From contig NC_089556.1 of assembly GCF_040115645.1 (NCBI RefSeq), forward strand, positions 1,178,001 through 1,242,000: DNA of 64,000 nucleotides, given 5' to 3'. This DNA is from Euwallacea fornicatus (lineage: Eukaryota; Arthropoda; Insecta; Coleoptera; Curculionidae). Position numbers and translations under genes: made by a program. Shown in pieces: positions 1-13,200 of the stretch. Within the stretch, counting starts at the first letter, position 1; each line of letters begins with the position of its first letter. The notes under the pieces were generated by a model. It worked only from the letters and a program-made list of their open reading frames with translations, was not told the origin of the DNA and ran no database searches.

Positions 1-76
1 TGACATAATTGAAACAAAAAACATAGGTAAACGAAGACACAAATGGAACCACAGACGACTTTTCCTTATGTTACAG

Positions 77-3000
77 CCTGCAATTTCTTTGGTTCAATCA
101 AAGGTGAAAGACTTGTAGCAGCCTTGGCCCCAAAGTCGCAATTTGTCTCCCCTATATTAGAGTCCGTAAGCGCCCACCTGGCGTTTCCATACATAATAAC
201 AGCATGGAGACCCAAAATCGAACACCCCTTTAATGTATTTAATGTCTATCCAGATGCAGAACTTCTGTCCACGGTAACCAACAGAAAGCTCTTTTAGGGG
301 GAGAGCTTGAAGGCAATTTCTTTCCAGGGTTACTCAAAGATCATCGAATCGTTGAACTGGATTTCGGGGTTCATAATTCTCTACGAAGATGACGATGGAT
401 TGCTGCGCCTCCAAGAAGTTCTGAAACTGCAAAAGTACATGGAAGGGACCACGACGAATGATATCAGCATAAAGAGATTAAATTCAGGTGACAATAGGTA
501 ATAATACTATTCGATCTGAAAGGTGTCCAAAAATATTTTCTTCCGCATTTCAGGGAGATTCTAAAGGCAATTCGTGTGTCAAACACCAACAAAATCGTCT
601 TGGATTGTCACGTGGATCGGATCATAGACATCCTGGATCAGGCCGATAATGTGGGATTGCTTTCAGATTTTTCTACTGGCATTTTGCTTACTTCCCTGGT
701 AAGAATGAGTTTAATGGTGACTCCAAAATAACATGGAAATCTGCAGGATGCCCATACTCTGGATTTCAGTGAAATTAAGACGCAGGCCAATATAACAGCA
801 GTCAGACTTCTGGATCCCTATTCTTCGACGTTCCAAAAAATTGCCACGGAATATTTTCCTGATGTTCTTCCGGAGAAAATTAAAGTAAGACATTTTGGTG
901 GATAAAAGGGGGGTGTACGATATGGCAATTTAGGTGGAAACAGCTCTGGTGTTTGACGCTTTGACTCTGATTTTCGAAACGATCAATCAGCTGAAAGAAG
1001 AAAAAGTTGAGTTTGCCGCCCGAGAGTTAAGTTGTGACTCAGAGAAACCATACGACGATAATATAGGTTTAATTAATTCACTGGAAAAAGTACATAGAAT
1101 TGTTGGTAGAGCCTCAGCAAGTCTATATAATATGCATTTTCCAGGCATTAATTAGTAACACTTTAACAGGTGCAATTTCGTTCCAAAATCGAAAAAGGGA
1201 CAAATTTACCTTACAAGTTATTGACATCGATACTCCACGTAATTCAATAGCTAACTGGAATTCGGAAAATCCGGATCAGATTCATTTGACGTTGAGCATC
1301 AGCGAAAGAGAGGCTGAACTGCAGCGCAGGATGATCAGTCGCAACTTTATAGTAACTTCCAGGTAACCCCATTGAAAAGCCCAGGAATGGACCCTTTTAG
1401 CTGATTCTTACAGACTTGGTCCTCCTTATTTAATGGAGGACGAGAAAATGCCAGGCATTTACAGGGGATACTCGGTGGATTTGATAAAAGAAGTCGCCAG
1501 AGAAGCAAAAATAACTTTCCAGTTTGTTATAACGAAGGATAACTCTTATACTAATTTAGTGACTGATTTACAGGAGAGGGTAAGTTTGAAATATGCAAAT
1601 GGAGGCAAATTAATTGGCGCTGCTTTTAGAGGGCAGATTTGGGAATATGCGATTTTACAATAACTCCACAGAGGCAGGAAAAGATAGATTTTAGTATGCC
1701 GTTTATGAATTTGGGTAAGTAAAAATGTCCCTTTTTAGACAGCTGAGTCAGGGAAATATTCCAGGCATAGGAATCCTGCATAAAGAAGCCACCCAAGAAG
1801 AGGTGGACAATATGTACGCCTTCATGAGACCGATTTCTTGGACTGTGTGGTACTACATGTGGACTTTGAGCTTAGTCAGTTCAATCACAATGTTCTTCGT
1901 TGCAAGGTGATTTTCACCCCTTTCCCTCACTGACTTCACAGCTATGTTGTGCTATCCTAGGTTATCACCTCAGGAATGGGAAGATCCTAAACCTTGGGAC
2001 CCACAATCGAAAGAAAGGGAAAACATCTGGAACGTCAAAAACTTCCTCTGGCTCAGCTTGGGCTCGATTACCGCTCAAGGATGCGATATTCTACCCAAGT
2101 ACTAGAATATTTCCATTGAAGTCCCACGTCTAATGGAAATTTCTTTAAGGGGAGTGCCAACTCGAGTAATATCAGCCTCATGGTGGTTCTTCTCTTTGAT
2201 TATCATGAGCTCCTACACTGCGAACTTGGCAGCGTTCCTCACAATGCAGAAAAGGGACGTTACCATCGACTCGGTAGAGGAGCTTGCCGCCCAATCCAAG
2301 GTAAAATATGGTAAGTTTTGCATAAATCCCTGGATATTCCCAGAGAGTTTGGATATGTTCCAGGTTTAATGGCAAAAGGCTCTACAGAGCAATTTTTCGC
2401 CACTTCTAACAATTCTCTGTACCAAAAGATGTGGAACACAATGATTAATGAAAAACCTGCGGTGTTTGAAAAAGACAACCCTTCGGGGGTTGAAAGGGTT
2501 TTGTCCACTAAAAACGGCCTTTATGCCTATTTCATGGAATCGACTGGGATTGAGTATCAGATGGAGAGAGAGTGCAACTTGCGGAAGATCGGCGGTTTGT
2601 TAGATTCTAAATCGTACGGAATTGGAATGCCCTTGAGTAGGCAAGTTGTATTTAACTAGGAAATTTAATGAGGAATAGGTGCTTGCAGATGCGGAATATC
2701 GCCTCGCAATAAATAACGCAATATTGAAGCTCCAAGAGAGTGGCAAATTGATGGAATTGAAGGAGTTTTGGTGGAAAAACCAAACAGATGGGCCTCCTTG
2801 CAATAGGGTACAAATTGAATAACTCAGAAGCAAACTTCTAACGATTGTCTTAACAGAACCAAGAAGAACAGTCAGATGCTTTAGCCCTCTCAAACGTTGG
2901 AGGAATCTTCATAGTGCTCGCCGTGGGCATAGGACTGGCCTATGTAATAGCTATAATTGAGTTTTTGTGGAACGTCAGACAACTCTCAGTAGAAGAGCAC

Positions 3001-3332
3001 GTAAGTACCTCAAGGGCTGTTAGCCGAAGTTAACCGGATTTTTTTAGATGTCCTATTTTGAAACATTGAAATGCGAGCTGAAATTCGCTTGTAAAATATA
3101 CACGAGGAAGAAAAGAGTTAAGCCACTGGCGTCGGAATCGGCGTCGTTCTCGAAATCCGGCTCGGATAGGAATCTGGATAAATTGAGCGCGGCTAGAGAT
3201 CTGTTTACCAAATCTGCGGTACTTTTAAAATACAACGGGGACTCTGGAAATGAAGGGTTAGGAAGCCAGATAAGCCCTACGAGGACTGAAAGCTCATGCG
3301 GTACCAGATTCAGAGTTCGTAGCAGCGATTAG
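77..3332 (+). CDS. Kainate-type ionotropic glutamate receptor, copy 1 (5' end outside window)
   Basis: Glutamate-gated cation channel subunit of the plasma membrane, part of a tetramer. Exons: 77-273, 328-497, 554-698, 747-884, 934-1089, 1145-1362, 1414-1579, 1630-1714, 1765-1906, 1961-2098, 2150-2310, 2364-2636, 2689-2807, 2857-3000, 3048-3332. All introns are GT-AG and short. Visible codons come to 844 plus a stop; by comparison with the next two copies about 75 N-terminal residues (signal peptide and first ATD exon) lie before base 1. In order: amino-terminal domain, S1 lobe with TPQRQE (the Arg that binds the ligand carboxylate), M1, pore loop with TAQGCDILPK (Gln at the Q/R site), M3 with canonical SYTANLAAF (2211-2237), S2 with GST and MEST (amino-binding Glu), M4, and a basic tail containing ELKFAC. 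Its S1 exon is 12 bases shorter than in the other copies. Kainate-type assignment is firm; the exact subtype is not resolved. Confidence 0.93.
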
Positions 3333-3362
3333 TTTTGATTATGTTATGCATTTGCGAATTTC

Positions 3363-3368
3363 AATAAA
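3363..3368 (+). promoter_or_regulatory. Polyadenylation signal of receptor copy 1
   Basis: AATAAA lies 30 bases after the stop codon of copy 1, the usual place for a compact insect 3' UTR. Confidence 0.7.
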
Positions 3369-5248
3369 TCCTCATTGAAGGAAGTATTGCTGTTTAGTGT
3401 TATTTAAGGAAAAATTTGGATTCGAATGAGCGAAGTAAGAAATAACTTTCGCGGTAGCTTATCGTTTCCAGAATTTAAAGCCCAACTTTAATAGGTACTT
3501 GTATGTAAGAGCGGAATAGTAAAGCTTTAATTCTCCTATAGCTGCAGTCAAGTTTGCCTCGTTAAAAAACGCTAAAGTTTCCCAGTTTTATATTCGTCTC
3601 GTCAACAACTGTCTGGTGTTGGTAACGATATATCATAAACTTGAAATTAGAATCGAGGATCTCTGATTCTCGAACGTGACGCTGAAACGCTAGAACTTCA
3701 ATTCAGTCTAGTTCTTTTTTCAAATTAGGTTCGTAGATTTCCAGTGGTTTTATGCATGCAGTGTTGCTATCCACTCTCGAACCATCTTTAGGAATAGTCT
3801 CGTTACATTATGAGACATCAAGAAAAATATTGCCACTTTCTTAAACCGAGATATATCCGGCAAACTTTTAGAGGAAATCGTCCTAAGGATGGATGGACTG
3901 GAGAAAGATCGGACTGGTCCAGGCTTGCCACCGTCAAAACGGGGGAAACGAGAAATATAATTGAATTGAGGATGGGAGGGCGCTCAACACGAGCGAACTG
4001 AGACCTAATGTTAAAGCCGGGTCAATCGCTCTAGGTGGGGAGCATGGTAAAAATCCGAATTGTAAGACGCTAAGACTAGCACAGATTTGATGAAATATGA
4101 TAATGAATAGCAAGGATTGCACTAAACGAGACAGGACTGGAATCTGCCTCAGGCGGGGAGAAAAAGGTAGCGCCATTAAGAACTGCTACAATCAAGGTCT
4201 GGGCATAAGAAAGATACTTTTTACGTGCCTCCGGATGATTTTTTACGCGCTCCTAATATATTTTCACGTGCTCCCATGCCATTTAAAAGTTTAACTTGAA
4301 AAGGATGTAGAATAAACAGTAAAAATCCCCGAATCTCTCTCTATTAATACGAGTTACCACAACACTTACGTAAGTACTTTCATACGAGGCTGACTATTTC
4401 TTCAGCTGCATTTTTCAATTGGATAATGATACGTTCTTTAGGTCGGGTACAGACAACTTGCATATCTCCTAGAGAGCTGCATGCATCGAAATGGAGTATC
4501 CTAATTAGCATAATCTCAAAAAACTACATGTACCACTTAAAAACCAGAAATAAACTCGGGGCTTGGTATTTTGAAAGCATAGATAAATCGCTCCACTTCA
4601 CATAAAATTGTAACATATGGGCGACAAAGTATATTTAGATGTCTAGTAGGAGGAAGATGGTCAATAGATGAAACATTAGTTTTACAGGGCACTATCAAAC
4701 CATGGAGAGTGTCGGATTCAATGCCTAACTCTTAGGCATCTGGAAAATGGTAATGGAAGTTCAACAAAACAAAATCAAATAAACTCTGATTGTTCTAAAC
4801 GCCCTTCGAACACAGGAATACGAATCGAATAAAACTGAGGAATAATAAAATCGTTCCATCAACCTGATATTGATATGGAGAAGAGTAGAGCAGAACGTCA
4901 GTACGTGCGATGCAGGGTAGCAGCAGCATCGAATAGGCATTGTTTAACAAGGTTAATGAAAATTCCCCGAGTTCTGATCGTACCTACCAAAGCTCCCTCG
5001 TACATTTCTAAAAACATCAAACCAACATGCATTTAGTTATAATTAAGATTGAAGCTCGTTATCAGGTTGACGTTTCAGAAATATTTAAATATACCACACA
5101 TTGAAAACTATTGGCCCAGGACCAGGAAATGTAATGATTTGCATATTAAGTTTAATGGAACAGGGTTACAAGTATTTCGTTAGAAGTTTTTGCAATGACC
5201 TAAAAGCAGTTTCGCAGGGAAACTTCTGAAATCTGTTTTCCTATCGGC
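3369..5248. other. Intergenic spacer between receptor copies 1 and 2
   Basis: AT-rich, no exon with receptor similarity and no convincing open frame. It must contain the copy 2 promoter; there is no clear TATA box next to the start codon. An AT-rich TATTTAAATA-like string lies near 5081. Confidence 0.5.
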
Positions 5249-8200
5249 ATGGATTTCGAACGAGTTATTTTATGGATACTGAGTTTTCCGTTTTGGATCG
5301 ACGTAGGATTATCGAAAGTGACAATAAACGTTGGTAAGTACAGACTTTCGTAACTTCATTACATTCAATATAATCTAAAATTATAATTGAAAGGATTGAT
5401 AACAACAAGCAGTGAAGAAAACGACTACATCGACACCGACATCTCATCCCAAAACTTTGACGAGACCTTTAACGTTTCCCTGCACAAAATTACCCTCCAA
5501 GAAAATGAACTTCTAACATCCACAAATATTTGTAAGCACCCTCGTAAGCCGCTTATAACAATTTTAACGCCCTCCAGTAGATTGCAGCTTCACGAGCCGA
5601 GATCATGGCCTCGTTGCTGCGGTTGAGCTTCAGCAAAACGACCTCACAGACACCATCAAATCTCTCTCCAATTATTTGGGAATACCCTATATCAGCACTC
5701 AATGGACTGCCAGGGAAAACGAGCATTTGACCACTTCATTTAGCGTCTACCCTGAGGCCTCGTTGCTGTCACAGGTTGGAACTTCCCCAAATGAAAATGA
5801 AATGGCCGATAGAAAATTAGTTTTCCAGGCTTTTGGAGTTATAATACAAAGCCTCGGTTGGGACTCTTTTGCCATTTTGTACGAAAACGAAGAATCAATT
5901 ATAAAAATGCAGGACGTGTTGAAAATTCAGGAACACAATGTCGAGGCGACTAAGAACTCGTTGATATTGAAGAAGATTGATGATCATAATGATAGCAGGT
6001 GAGTGGCACTGACTCCACCATGAAATTGGAACTTATAAACCCATTTTTAGGCACATTCTGAAGGAAGTCAGAGCAGCAGGATTTAGTCACATAGTCCTAG
6101 ATTGCGGCACTGATAAAATCTTGGATGTGCTCCAGCAGGCCAAAGGAGTGAAGCTCTTGGACGATGTCAATACTCATATCTTTATAACCTCCCTCGTAGG
6201 TATTTTGGAAAATCGCTCTAATTAGCTTCATACAAAACATATTTTAGGATGCTCATACCCTTGATTACAGTTCTTTAGAGACCCGCTCAAATATCACCGC
6301 AATTCGCTTATTCGACCCCAACTCAGCCCTAACAATAGAGAAAATAAGGAAAGCCTATCCAGACGTTACACCTGAGAAAGTCACTGTCAGTACTACGAGC
6401 ATTTTTTAAGATTAAACCTACTTTGATAGTTGCAGGTTAGAATGGCCCTTCTGCACGATGCCATGCTCCTCTTGGCGGAATCGCTGAACAGCATTATATC
6501 AGACTTCGACAACACAACTTTCAATCCCCTGTATTGCAATGCTTCAGAAAAGTATCAAAGTAAAGAAGAAATAATCTCAGCCCTGCAGGAGGTAATAATC
6601 ATGTTTTAATCAAAAGTCTCGTGATAATTGGATTTCAGGTTTCAATACCAGGAATAACAGGAGAAATAAACCTCCGAAATGGAAATAGAGAGTATTTTGA
6701 ACTAAACGTAATTGAAATTAATAAGCCAGATAAACCTATTGGTTTCTGGAACTCAAACGATCCAGACAAAGTTATTCGAACTAGGAACGCCACTGAACGA
6801 GAAGCAGAGTTGTTGGAGAGATTGAGTCAGCATAATTTTATTGTGACCTCAAGGTTTAAGGCTTCATCAACTTTTAATTAAAAACATTTACATGTTTGCC
6901 TACAGAATCGGCGCTCCATATCTATACAAAAACGACGACCCAGATATGATAGGCAACGCCAGATATTACGGATATTCTATGGATCTCATTGGGGAGATTG
7001 CAAAGCTTCTGAACATATCTTTCAAATTCCAGATAACGCAGGACAATGCTTATCCAAATTTGCAGAAAGACTTAATCGAACGGGTATAGATCTTATTCAA
7101 TGGCGTTTACACAGACGAAATTATTTTTTGTCCTAGAGGGCTGACCTAGCAATATGTGACTTCACAGTCACCCCTCAAAGGCAGGAGGTCATAGACTTCA
7201 GCCTTCCGTTCATGACTTTAGGTGAGAGGACACAAAATTATAGTGATATTAATCAGTATCAACATCTAAAACCTTTCTAAGGAATTGGAATTGTTCATAA
7301 GACAGAGGAAGCGGAAGATAATAGTCATTTATACGCTTTTATGGACCCTTTTTCGAAAGTCGTCTGGTTTTATATAGGAGCTTTCTGTCTGTTTATGTCT
7401 TTTATCTTGGTGGTTATCGCAAGGTAATATTTCAAAATCAACGATTATGAATATGTTTTGGAGGATTCATTTCCAGACTTTCCAAGGAGGACTGGGAGAA
7501 TCCTCATCCTTGCGATCAAAATCCAGAGGAATTGGAAAATATATGGGACTTCAAGAACTGCTGTTGGCTAACTCTAGGATCCATCACGGCCCAGGGTTGC
7601 GATATTCTGCCTAAGTCAGAAGATTTGCCGACCCCTACATAGCGCGTGACTCATATTTTATTTCCAGAGGGAAATACACTAGAATTGCGACAGCCAGCTG
7701 GTGGATCTTCTCACTTATAATAACAAACTCCTATATCGCCAATTTGGCCGCTTTCCTCACTAGCAATAAGAAGGTGACCACTATCGATACTGTGGAGGAG
7801 CTGGCTCAACAATCTAAAGTGAAATATGGTAAATCAGCACGTCCAAAATTTAATCTATTTAAAAAAATGCATCTTCCAAGGTTGCCTGAAAAATGGAGCA
7901 ACGGCAAGCTTCTTCCAGCACTCCAACGACACTCTCTATCAAAGGATGTGGAACACTATGATAAATGAAAAACCTTCCACATTTGAAGTCAGCAATATGA
8001 ATGGTGTAGAAAGAGTCCTATCGACTAAAAATGGCCTGTATGCATTTTTTATGGAGTCAACTGGAATTGATTACGAGATGAAGAGGAAGTGTGACTTGAG
8101 GCGGATTGGAGACTTACTGGATTCAAAGACTTATGCGATTGGAATGCCTTTGAGTAAGTTGAGCAAACGTGTTCGAATCGTCTGAGACCTGGCGAGAAAA

Positions 8201-9430
8201 TATTATGCTTCAGATGCGGATTATCGTGGTTCCGTGAACTCAGCTGTTTTGCGACTTAGTGAGACAGGAAAATTGGCGGAACTAAGGGAGAAGTGGTGGG
8301 AGCAAGAACGAGACGGACTGCCGTGTCCAACTGTGAGTAAATGTTTATTGAGGGAAATGATCCATTTTGTTATGTATAATTTGCAAAAAGCGTACGTTAA
8401 ACTTTCACATGTAAACAACTTTCAATATCATTCCGAAATCTGGATTTAGAATATTCTATTGAGTTCGCTTTTTCCAGTCTTGATTCGATTTCCTTCTATA
8501 TCAATTCGCAGCCCCTCCCCAATGATCACCTATCAGTTCCTCATTGTTTTTTATGCGATGATTGTCCTCAGGAATTCTCAGAGTCTCCTAGCGTTTGATC
8601 ATATGATTTTAAACATTTTAAAACCCATTTAGTACTAATCTTCGTTTTAGTTCGAGTTACATTTCAGACTCAGCAAAGGAATACGCTTGTAGTACTAAAC
8701 AGTCATTGCAGTATTAAACGATCCTCAGGAGAACGTTTTCGCGTGACTTTAATGATCACTACGTTCCAGTCGTCAATCTGCCGGTAATCTGTTATTCATC
8801 TATAATCCAATGTCTGTCATTGGTGCTCTGCCTTTCAGCCCACTCTTTCCTTTCCATATTCCTTTATTAAGAGCCTTCAAAATTCTTAGGAATCCCGGAT
8901 CTTCAGGTGTGAAAATTTCCATAACGTAATCTCCAGATCTCCTACAATTTACTAATTCCCATTTTTCAGAAAACTCCCGCCAACAGCCTCGCCTTGGCCT
9001 TAGAGAACGTAGGAGGAGTCTTCATAGTCCTTATCGCAGGTATCGGCCTGTCCTTCGTGGTTGCCATCGCGCAATTTCTGTGGAACGTCTACAACATCAC
9101 CATCGAAGAACGCGTACGAAACCCCGAAATTCCCCGAACCCTGTAGAATTGCATGGAAAGTTGCAGATTTCGTATTTGCAAGCTCTGAAAGCCGAACTCA
9201 AATTCGCCTGCAACGTTTTCGTGACCAGGAAACGACCGAAACCGGTTATCTCAGAGTCGTCTTCCGCAAAATCGGATGAGGAACACCTGCCTGGAAAGGG
9301 AATTTTCACCGGAGCTGGTGCGGTTCTGAACGTTAACGCCGCAATTTTGAACAGAATTGGATCAGCAACTAATCTGGAACAGCAATCGAAATCGAAGAGC
9401 ACGACAAAGTCTAAAAATAGTGATTTGTAG
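5249..9430 (+). CDS. Kainate-type ionotropic glutamate receptor, copy 2 (complete)
   Basis: Glutamate-gated channel subunit of 914 residues. Exons: 5249-5333, 5394-5531, 5581-5774, 5829-5998, 6051-6195, 6248-6385, 6436-6591, 6639-6853, 6906-7083, 7137-7221, 7282-7423, 7477-7614, 7668-7828, 7881-8153, 8214-8332, 8970-9113, 9167-9430. They total 2745 bases and every phase matches. The start was chosen because the ATG opens a hydrophobic leader (residues 1-21) ending at a short GTAAGT-bounded exon. Domains: ATD about 22-400; S1 from about 414 with Thr485 and Arg488 of TPQRQE; M1 about 525-547; pore with Gln588; M3 carrying SYIANLAAF instead of SYTANLAAF; S2 with Thr656 and Glu707; M4 about 790-812; basic tail to 914. 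The protein ends in NSDL, a class I PDZ-ligand pattern. The intron 8333-8969 is long (637 bases). The intron 5775-5828 is 54 bases, stop-free and in frame, so a longer isoform is possible. The third exon could begin at 5578 instead of 5581. Confidence 0.95.
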
Positions 9431-9513
9431 GTGGTGACTTGTCGGTTCTGGAGTAATTTACGATGCCTGGACGTGAATGGAAGATGATGATGTGAAACGA
9501 TAATTCGCGCGAT

Positions 9514-9519
9514 AATAAA
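9514..9519 (+). promoter_or_regulatory. Polyadenylation signal of receptor copy 2
   Basis: AATAAA about 84 bases after the copy 2 stop codon. Confidence 0.65.
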
Positions 9520-10253
9520 GCCGCAATTGCAGGAAATTTACTGTTTTTGTTCTCATGTAATAATTGGGGTGTGGCGAATTAGGGCTGATATAATAATCGA
9601 TACGACACCTCCGACATACTGGATTATTTATCTGCGAGGTGAAATATAATTCAGTGTAACGACCAATAACATAAATAAGGAAAGACGTTCGAAAAGCGTT
9701 GTTTTGACGGCCGAGTTCGACTGTAGCATGACGCCCGAAATCAATTATTTTTAGGAGGCATGTAGGCCGTCACGAAGTGCGATTTCTGAATAAATAAGTA
9801 TAATAGGAAAAATACCAAAAAAAGAATAATTTATTTTGATAATAAATAGTTGTACAATTCCTTAAAGATTCCTCAACTCCCCATCCAAACGCAAATGCAA
9901 ACCACTCAAATTGCAAATTTTCCTATCATACATTTCGTGCTTCCTAGCTGCATAATATTTCATAATAATTTCTATCAATAAAGCCCACATTTCTCAAGCC
10001 AAATATTCAGGATCTCAGGTGCGTCTCGCTATAATTAAGGCCGAACTCATTAGTGAGGATGTCTAGGGCTATTTTCGTATCCTTTAGAAAACGATTGGCC
10101 GGGCACCAGGGTCAGATACTTAAAAATATGCCGCATTTTTAATAAGCGAGACTTTACAAAAACAACACGAGTATTTGGTCTGGATTTAGTGCATTACATT
10201 AAGTGCGCACCATGATCAATTGAACCAGCCACCTCACGTTGGATCTATTTATA
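9520..10253. other. Intergenic spacer between receptor copies 2 and 3
   Basis: About 730 bases, AT-rich. Nothing coding is recognised. It should hold the 3' flank of copy 2 and the promoter and 5' UTR of copy 3; no TATA box is obvious close to the copy 3 start. Confidence 0.5.
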
Positions 10254-13200
10254 ATGACCTGCAGACGTACCTTCCTGCATGTCTTGTGTTTGCTGTTGCT
10301 CTCTTGGTTACTCCGTGCCGAAGATGAGGCGAAGATAACCATTGGTAAGCCGAAAACGCAGTAAACCTCCATTTACATTATACATAAACTAGGAGTCGTC
10401 ACGTTTAACGACAAAGAGGTGGGTAAACTGAATCTGGAAATTCTCAATGACCACATTCCCACCAAATCGAACGTCGAAATCCAGACGTTGGAAATGGTAG
10501 AAAATGACTGCTTCGGCTCAGCGCAGGCTTGTAAGATTCTGTTAATTGCCGTCAAACTCATACTAAAGCCAGTTTTTAGTATGTGAGGCTGCCAAAAACA
10601 AAGGACTAACCGCCATTTTAGGGGTTGAAACGTTCGACGACACCCTCAAATCAGTTTCACATTTCTTAGGAGTTCCCTACGTAGAAACCGTGTGGTCCCC
10701 AAGGGGCAGTAAACAATTTGAGACTTCCTTTAGCGTCTACCCAGAAGCGTCTCTCCTGTCTCAGGTAAATTTGAGCAACTTTTCAATACTCGCCCAACGT
10801 GAAGCCGTTCTCAGGCCTACGGAGCCGTAGTGGAGAGTTTGGACTTGAAGACTTTCGCCATCGTTTACGAGAATGAAGAATCGCTGGTGAGAATGCAGGA
10901 CGTGCTCAAGCTGCAGGAGTTCCAAGCTGATTCCAGGAAGAATTCGGTGATTTTGAAGAAGCTGGACGAGACTGGCGATAACAGGTAAGCAGTTTTATTG
11001 CCAACTTGGGTGGTTTAATGAGGACCTTTCCAGGCACATTTTTAAAGAAATTCGAAACACCCCGGTGTTCAGTATAGTGCTAGATTGCAGCACTGACAAG
11101 ATCATAGACGTGCTCTTGCAGGCCAAGGACGTGATGCTTTTGGACGACCTCAACACCAACATCTTCCTAACATCTCTCGTGAGTTGTTCAAAATGTTTCT
11201 TTCTAAATTTTATGGAAAAATACCCCCAAGGACGCACATACGTTGGATTACACAATCCTCAACACCATCACCAACATTACTACAGTTCGTTTGTTCGACC
11301 CCTCGTCCGAGATAGTGGAAGGTTACGTAAGCAAGGCATATCCAGATAATAGCGCAAACCAACTTACCGTAAGTAACTTACTGCTTGCAAATAGCGACTG
11401 AAAGATGTTAATTTTGGGTATGTTTTTCAGGTGAAAATGGCTCTCGTGCACGACGCAATGCTTCTGTTGGCAGAATCGCTTAATGCCATTAAATCAGCAC
11501 ATGCTGACGGCAAAATTGTTTACGAGCCATTATTTTGTAACGCTTCTGAAAAATATAGCGATAAATATGGCTTAGTGTCAGCCATGCAGGAGGTAAGCTT
11601 TTAATAATTCATTACCGCTGCTTAAAATGGCACTGTAGTTTGTCTATGTTGTTTGGCAAGTAGAGCAGTCACAGCAAACGATTTTGGGGCTTTTTTTTCA
11701 TTTCCGAAAGGTTAAGTCATGGTTTTGATTGCTGACGTAGTTTCATGAAAACTTTACTTCATGTCCTTAAACAATCTCGACGTTTCAAAGGAAAAATCGG
11801 AGAGCCCGTAATCAAAAGACCATGCTGCTATAGCGGCCAGTCAGGTGGTTTTCCGGGGCGCTGATATTTCCCCCCGTTCCCGCGGCGACGGATCATTCTA
11901 AGCACTAGAAAAGCCATTTTCAATATTTCTACTTCTCAATTGGAGTGTATGGGGCAAACAAAGAGGCCAAATCATTCGTTGCAACAAAAAATAACAAATA
12001 AAAAAATTTGAAAAGAGGAACGGGGAGATACCAATTTTTTACCATTTTTCTCGCTTTGATCTTCAATTCGTCTCGACAAGCTTTATAAGCCTCTTAGATA
12101 GATTCCGCTACCTCCCCCAGTGTTCAGACAGACCCATATTATAACCCTTCTCATGCCATTATTTTCTTTTGTATTATTGCCAGTTTGAATAACATCCCCC
12201 TTTCGACATTCTTCGAAAAATATTCGAAATTTTCGATGCACCCTTTATCAGCCCGTTGGATTCTATGGGTCCTGCGTTGACCGCGGATACCTCACGTGGC
12301 GTCCTCGAAAAAGCACTTTGTTGAAGTTTCGACGACATGAAACAAGGATGAAAGTAAGGAAGACCTTTGATTCAAGGTTACCCTAACAGGAATAACTGGG
12401 GAGGTCACTTTAAAAGCTGGAAAAAGAGAAAACTTTGACCTGGAAATCGTTGAGTTATCCAGGATGGCAGAGCCCGGCATAATAGGACTGTGGCACGCCA
12501 CCGAACCAAACCAAGTGGAGAGAACTCGAAGTGCCACGGAGCGAGAGAGAGAATGGAGAGATAGATTGTCGATGAAAAAGTTCATCGTGACCTCGCGGTA
12601 AGCTTGAAACATACATTCCTGAAATTTCCTAACGAAACTTGGAGCTTTGACACAGGGATTCATGTTCTTCATAAATACTTATTCGTGCCTATAAATACCC
12701 AAAATTTAGAATCGGTGAGCCCTACCTACGTCTCAGTAAAAATCCAGATGCTGAAGGCAATGCCAGATATGAGGGTTTCTCCATGGATCTTATCGATGCG
12801 ATTGCGAAAGAACTGGGAATAACTTACGAATTTCAGATAACTGAAAAAAACTTGTATCCAAATCTACAGAAAGATCTCATGTCGCGTGTAAGTACGTCGA
12901 CGATTTCTGTCTTTTAAACTCATTTTTTTCTTTGCGATATGCCATTAGAAAGCTGATTTGGCCATATGCGACTACACGATCACGCCTCAGAGGCAAGAGG
13001 CAATTGACTTTAGTCTACCGTTCATGAGTTTAGGTAAAATGGACCGGAATGATTTTCTTAGTGGTGTAAAATTTACTTTAGGTATTGGTATACTACACAA
13101 GGCAGAACACGTAGAGCAAGAGGCCAATCTCTATGGTTTCTTGGGCCCTCTATCTGCAACTGTGTGGATGTACATAGGTGCATTGTACCTTTTTATGTCC

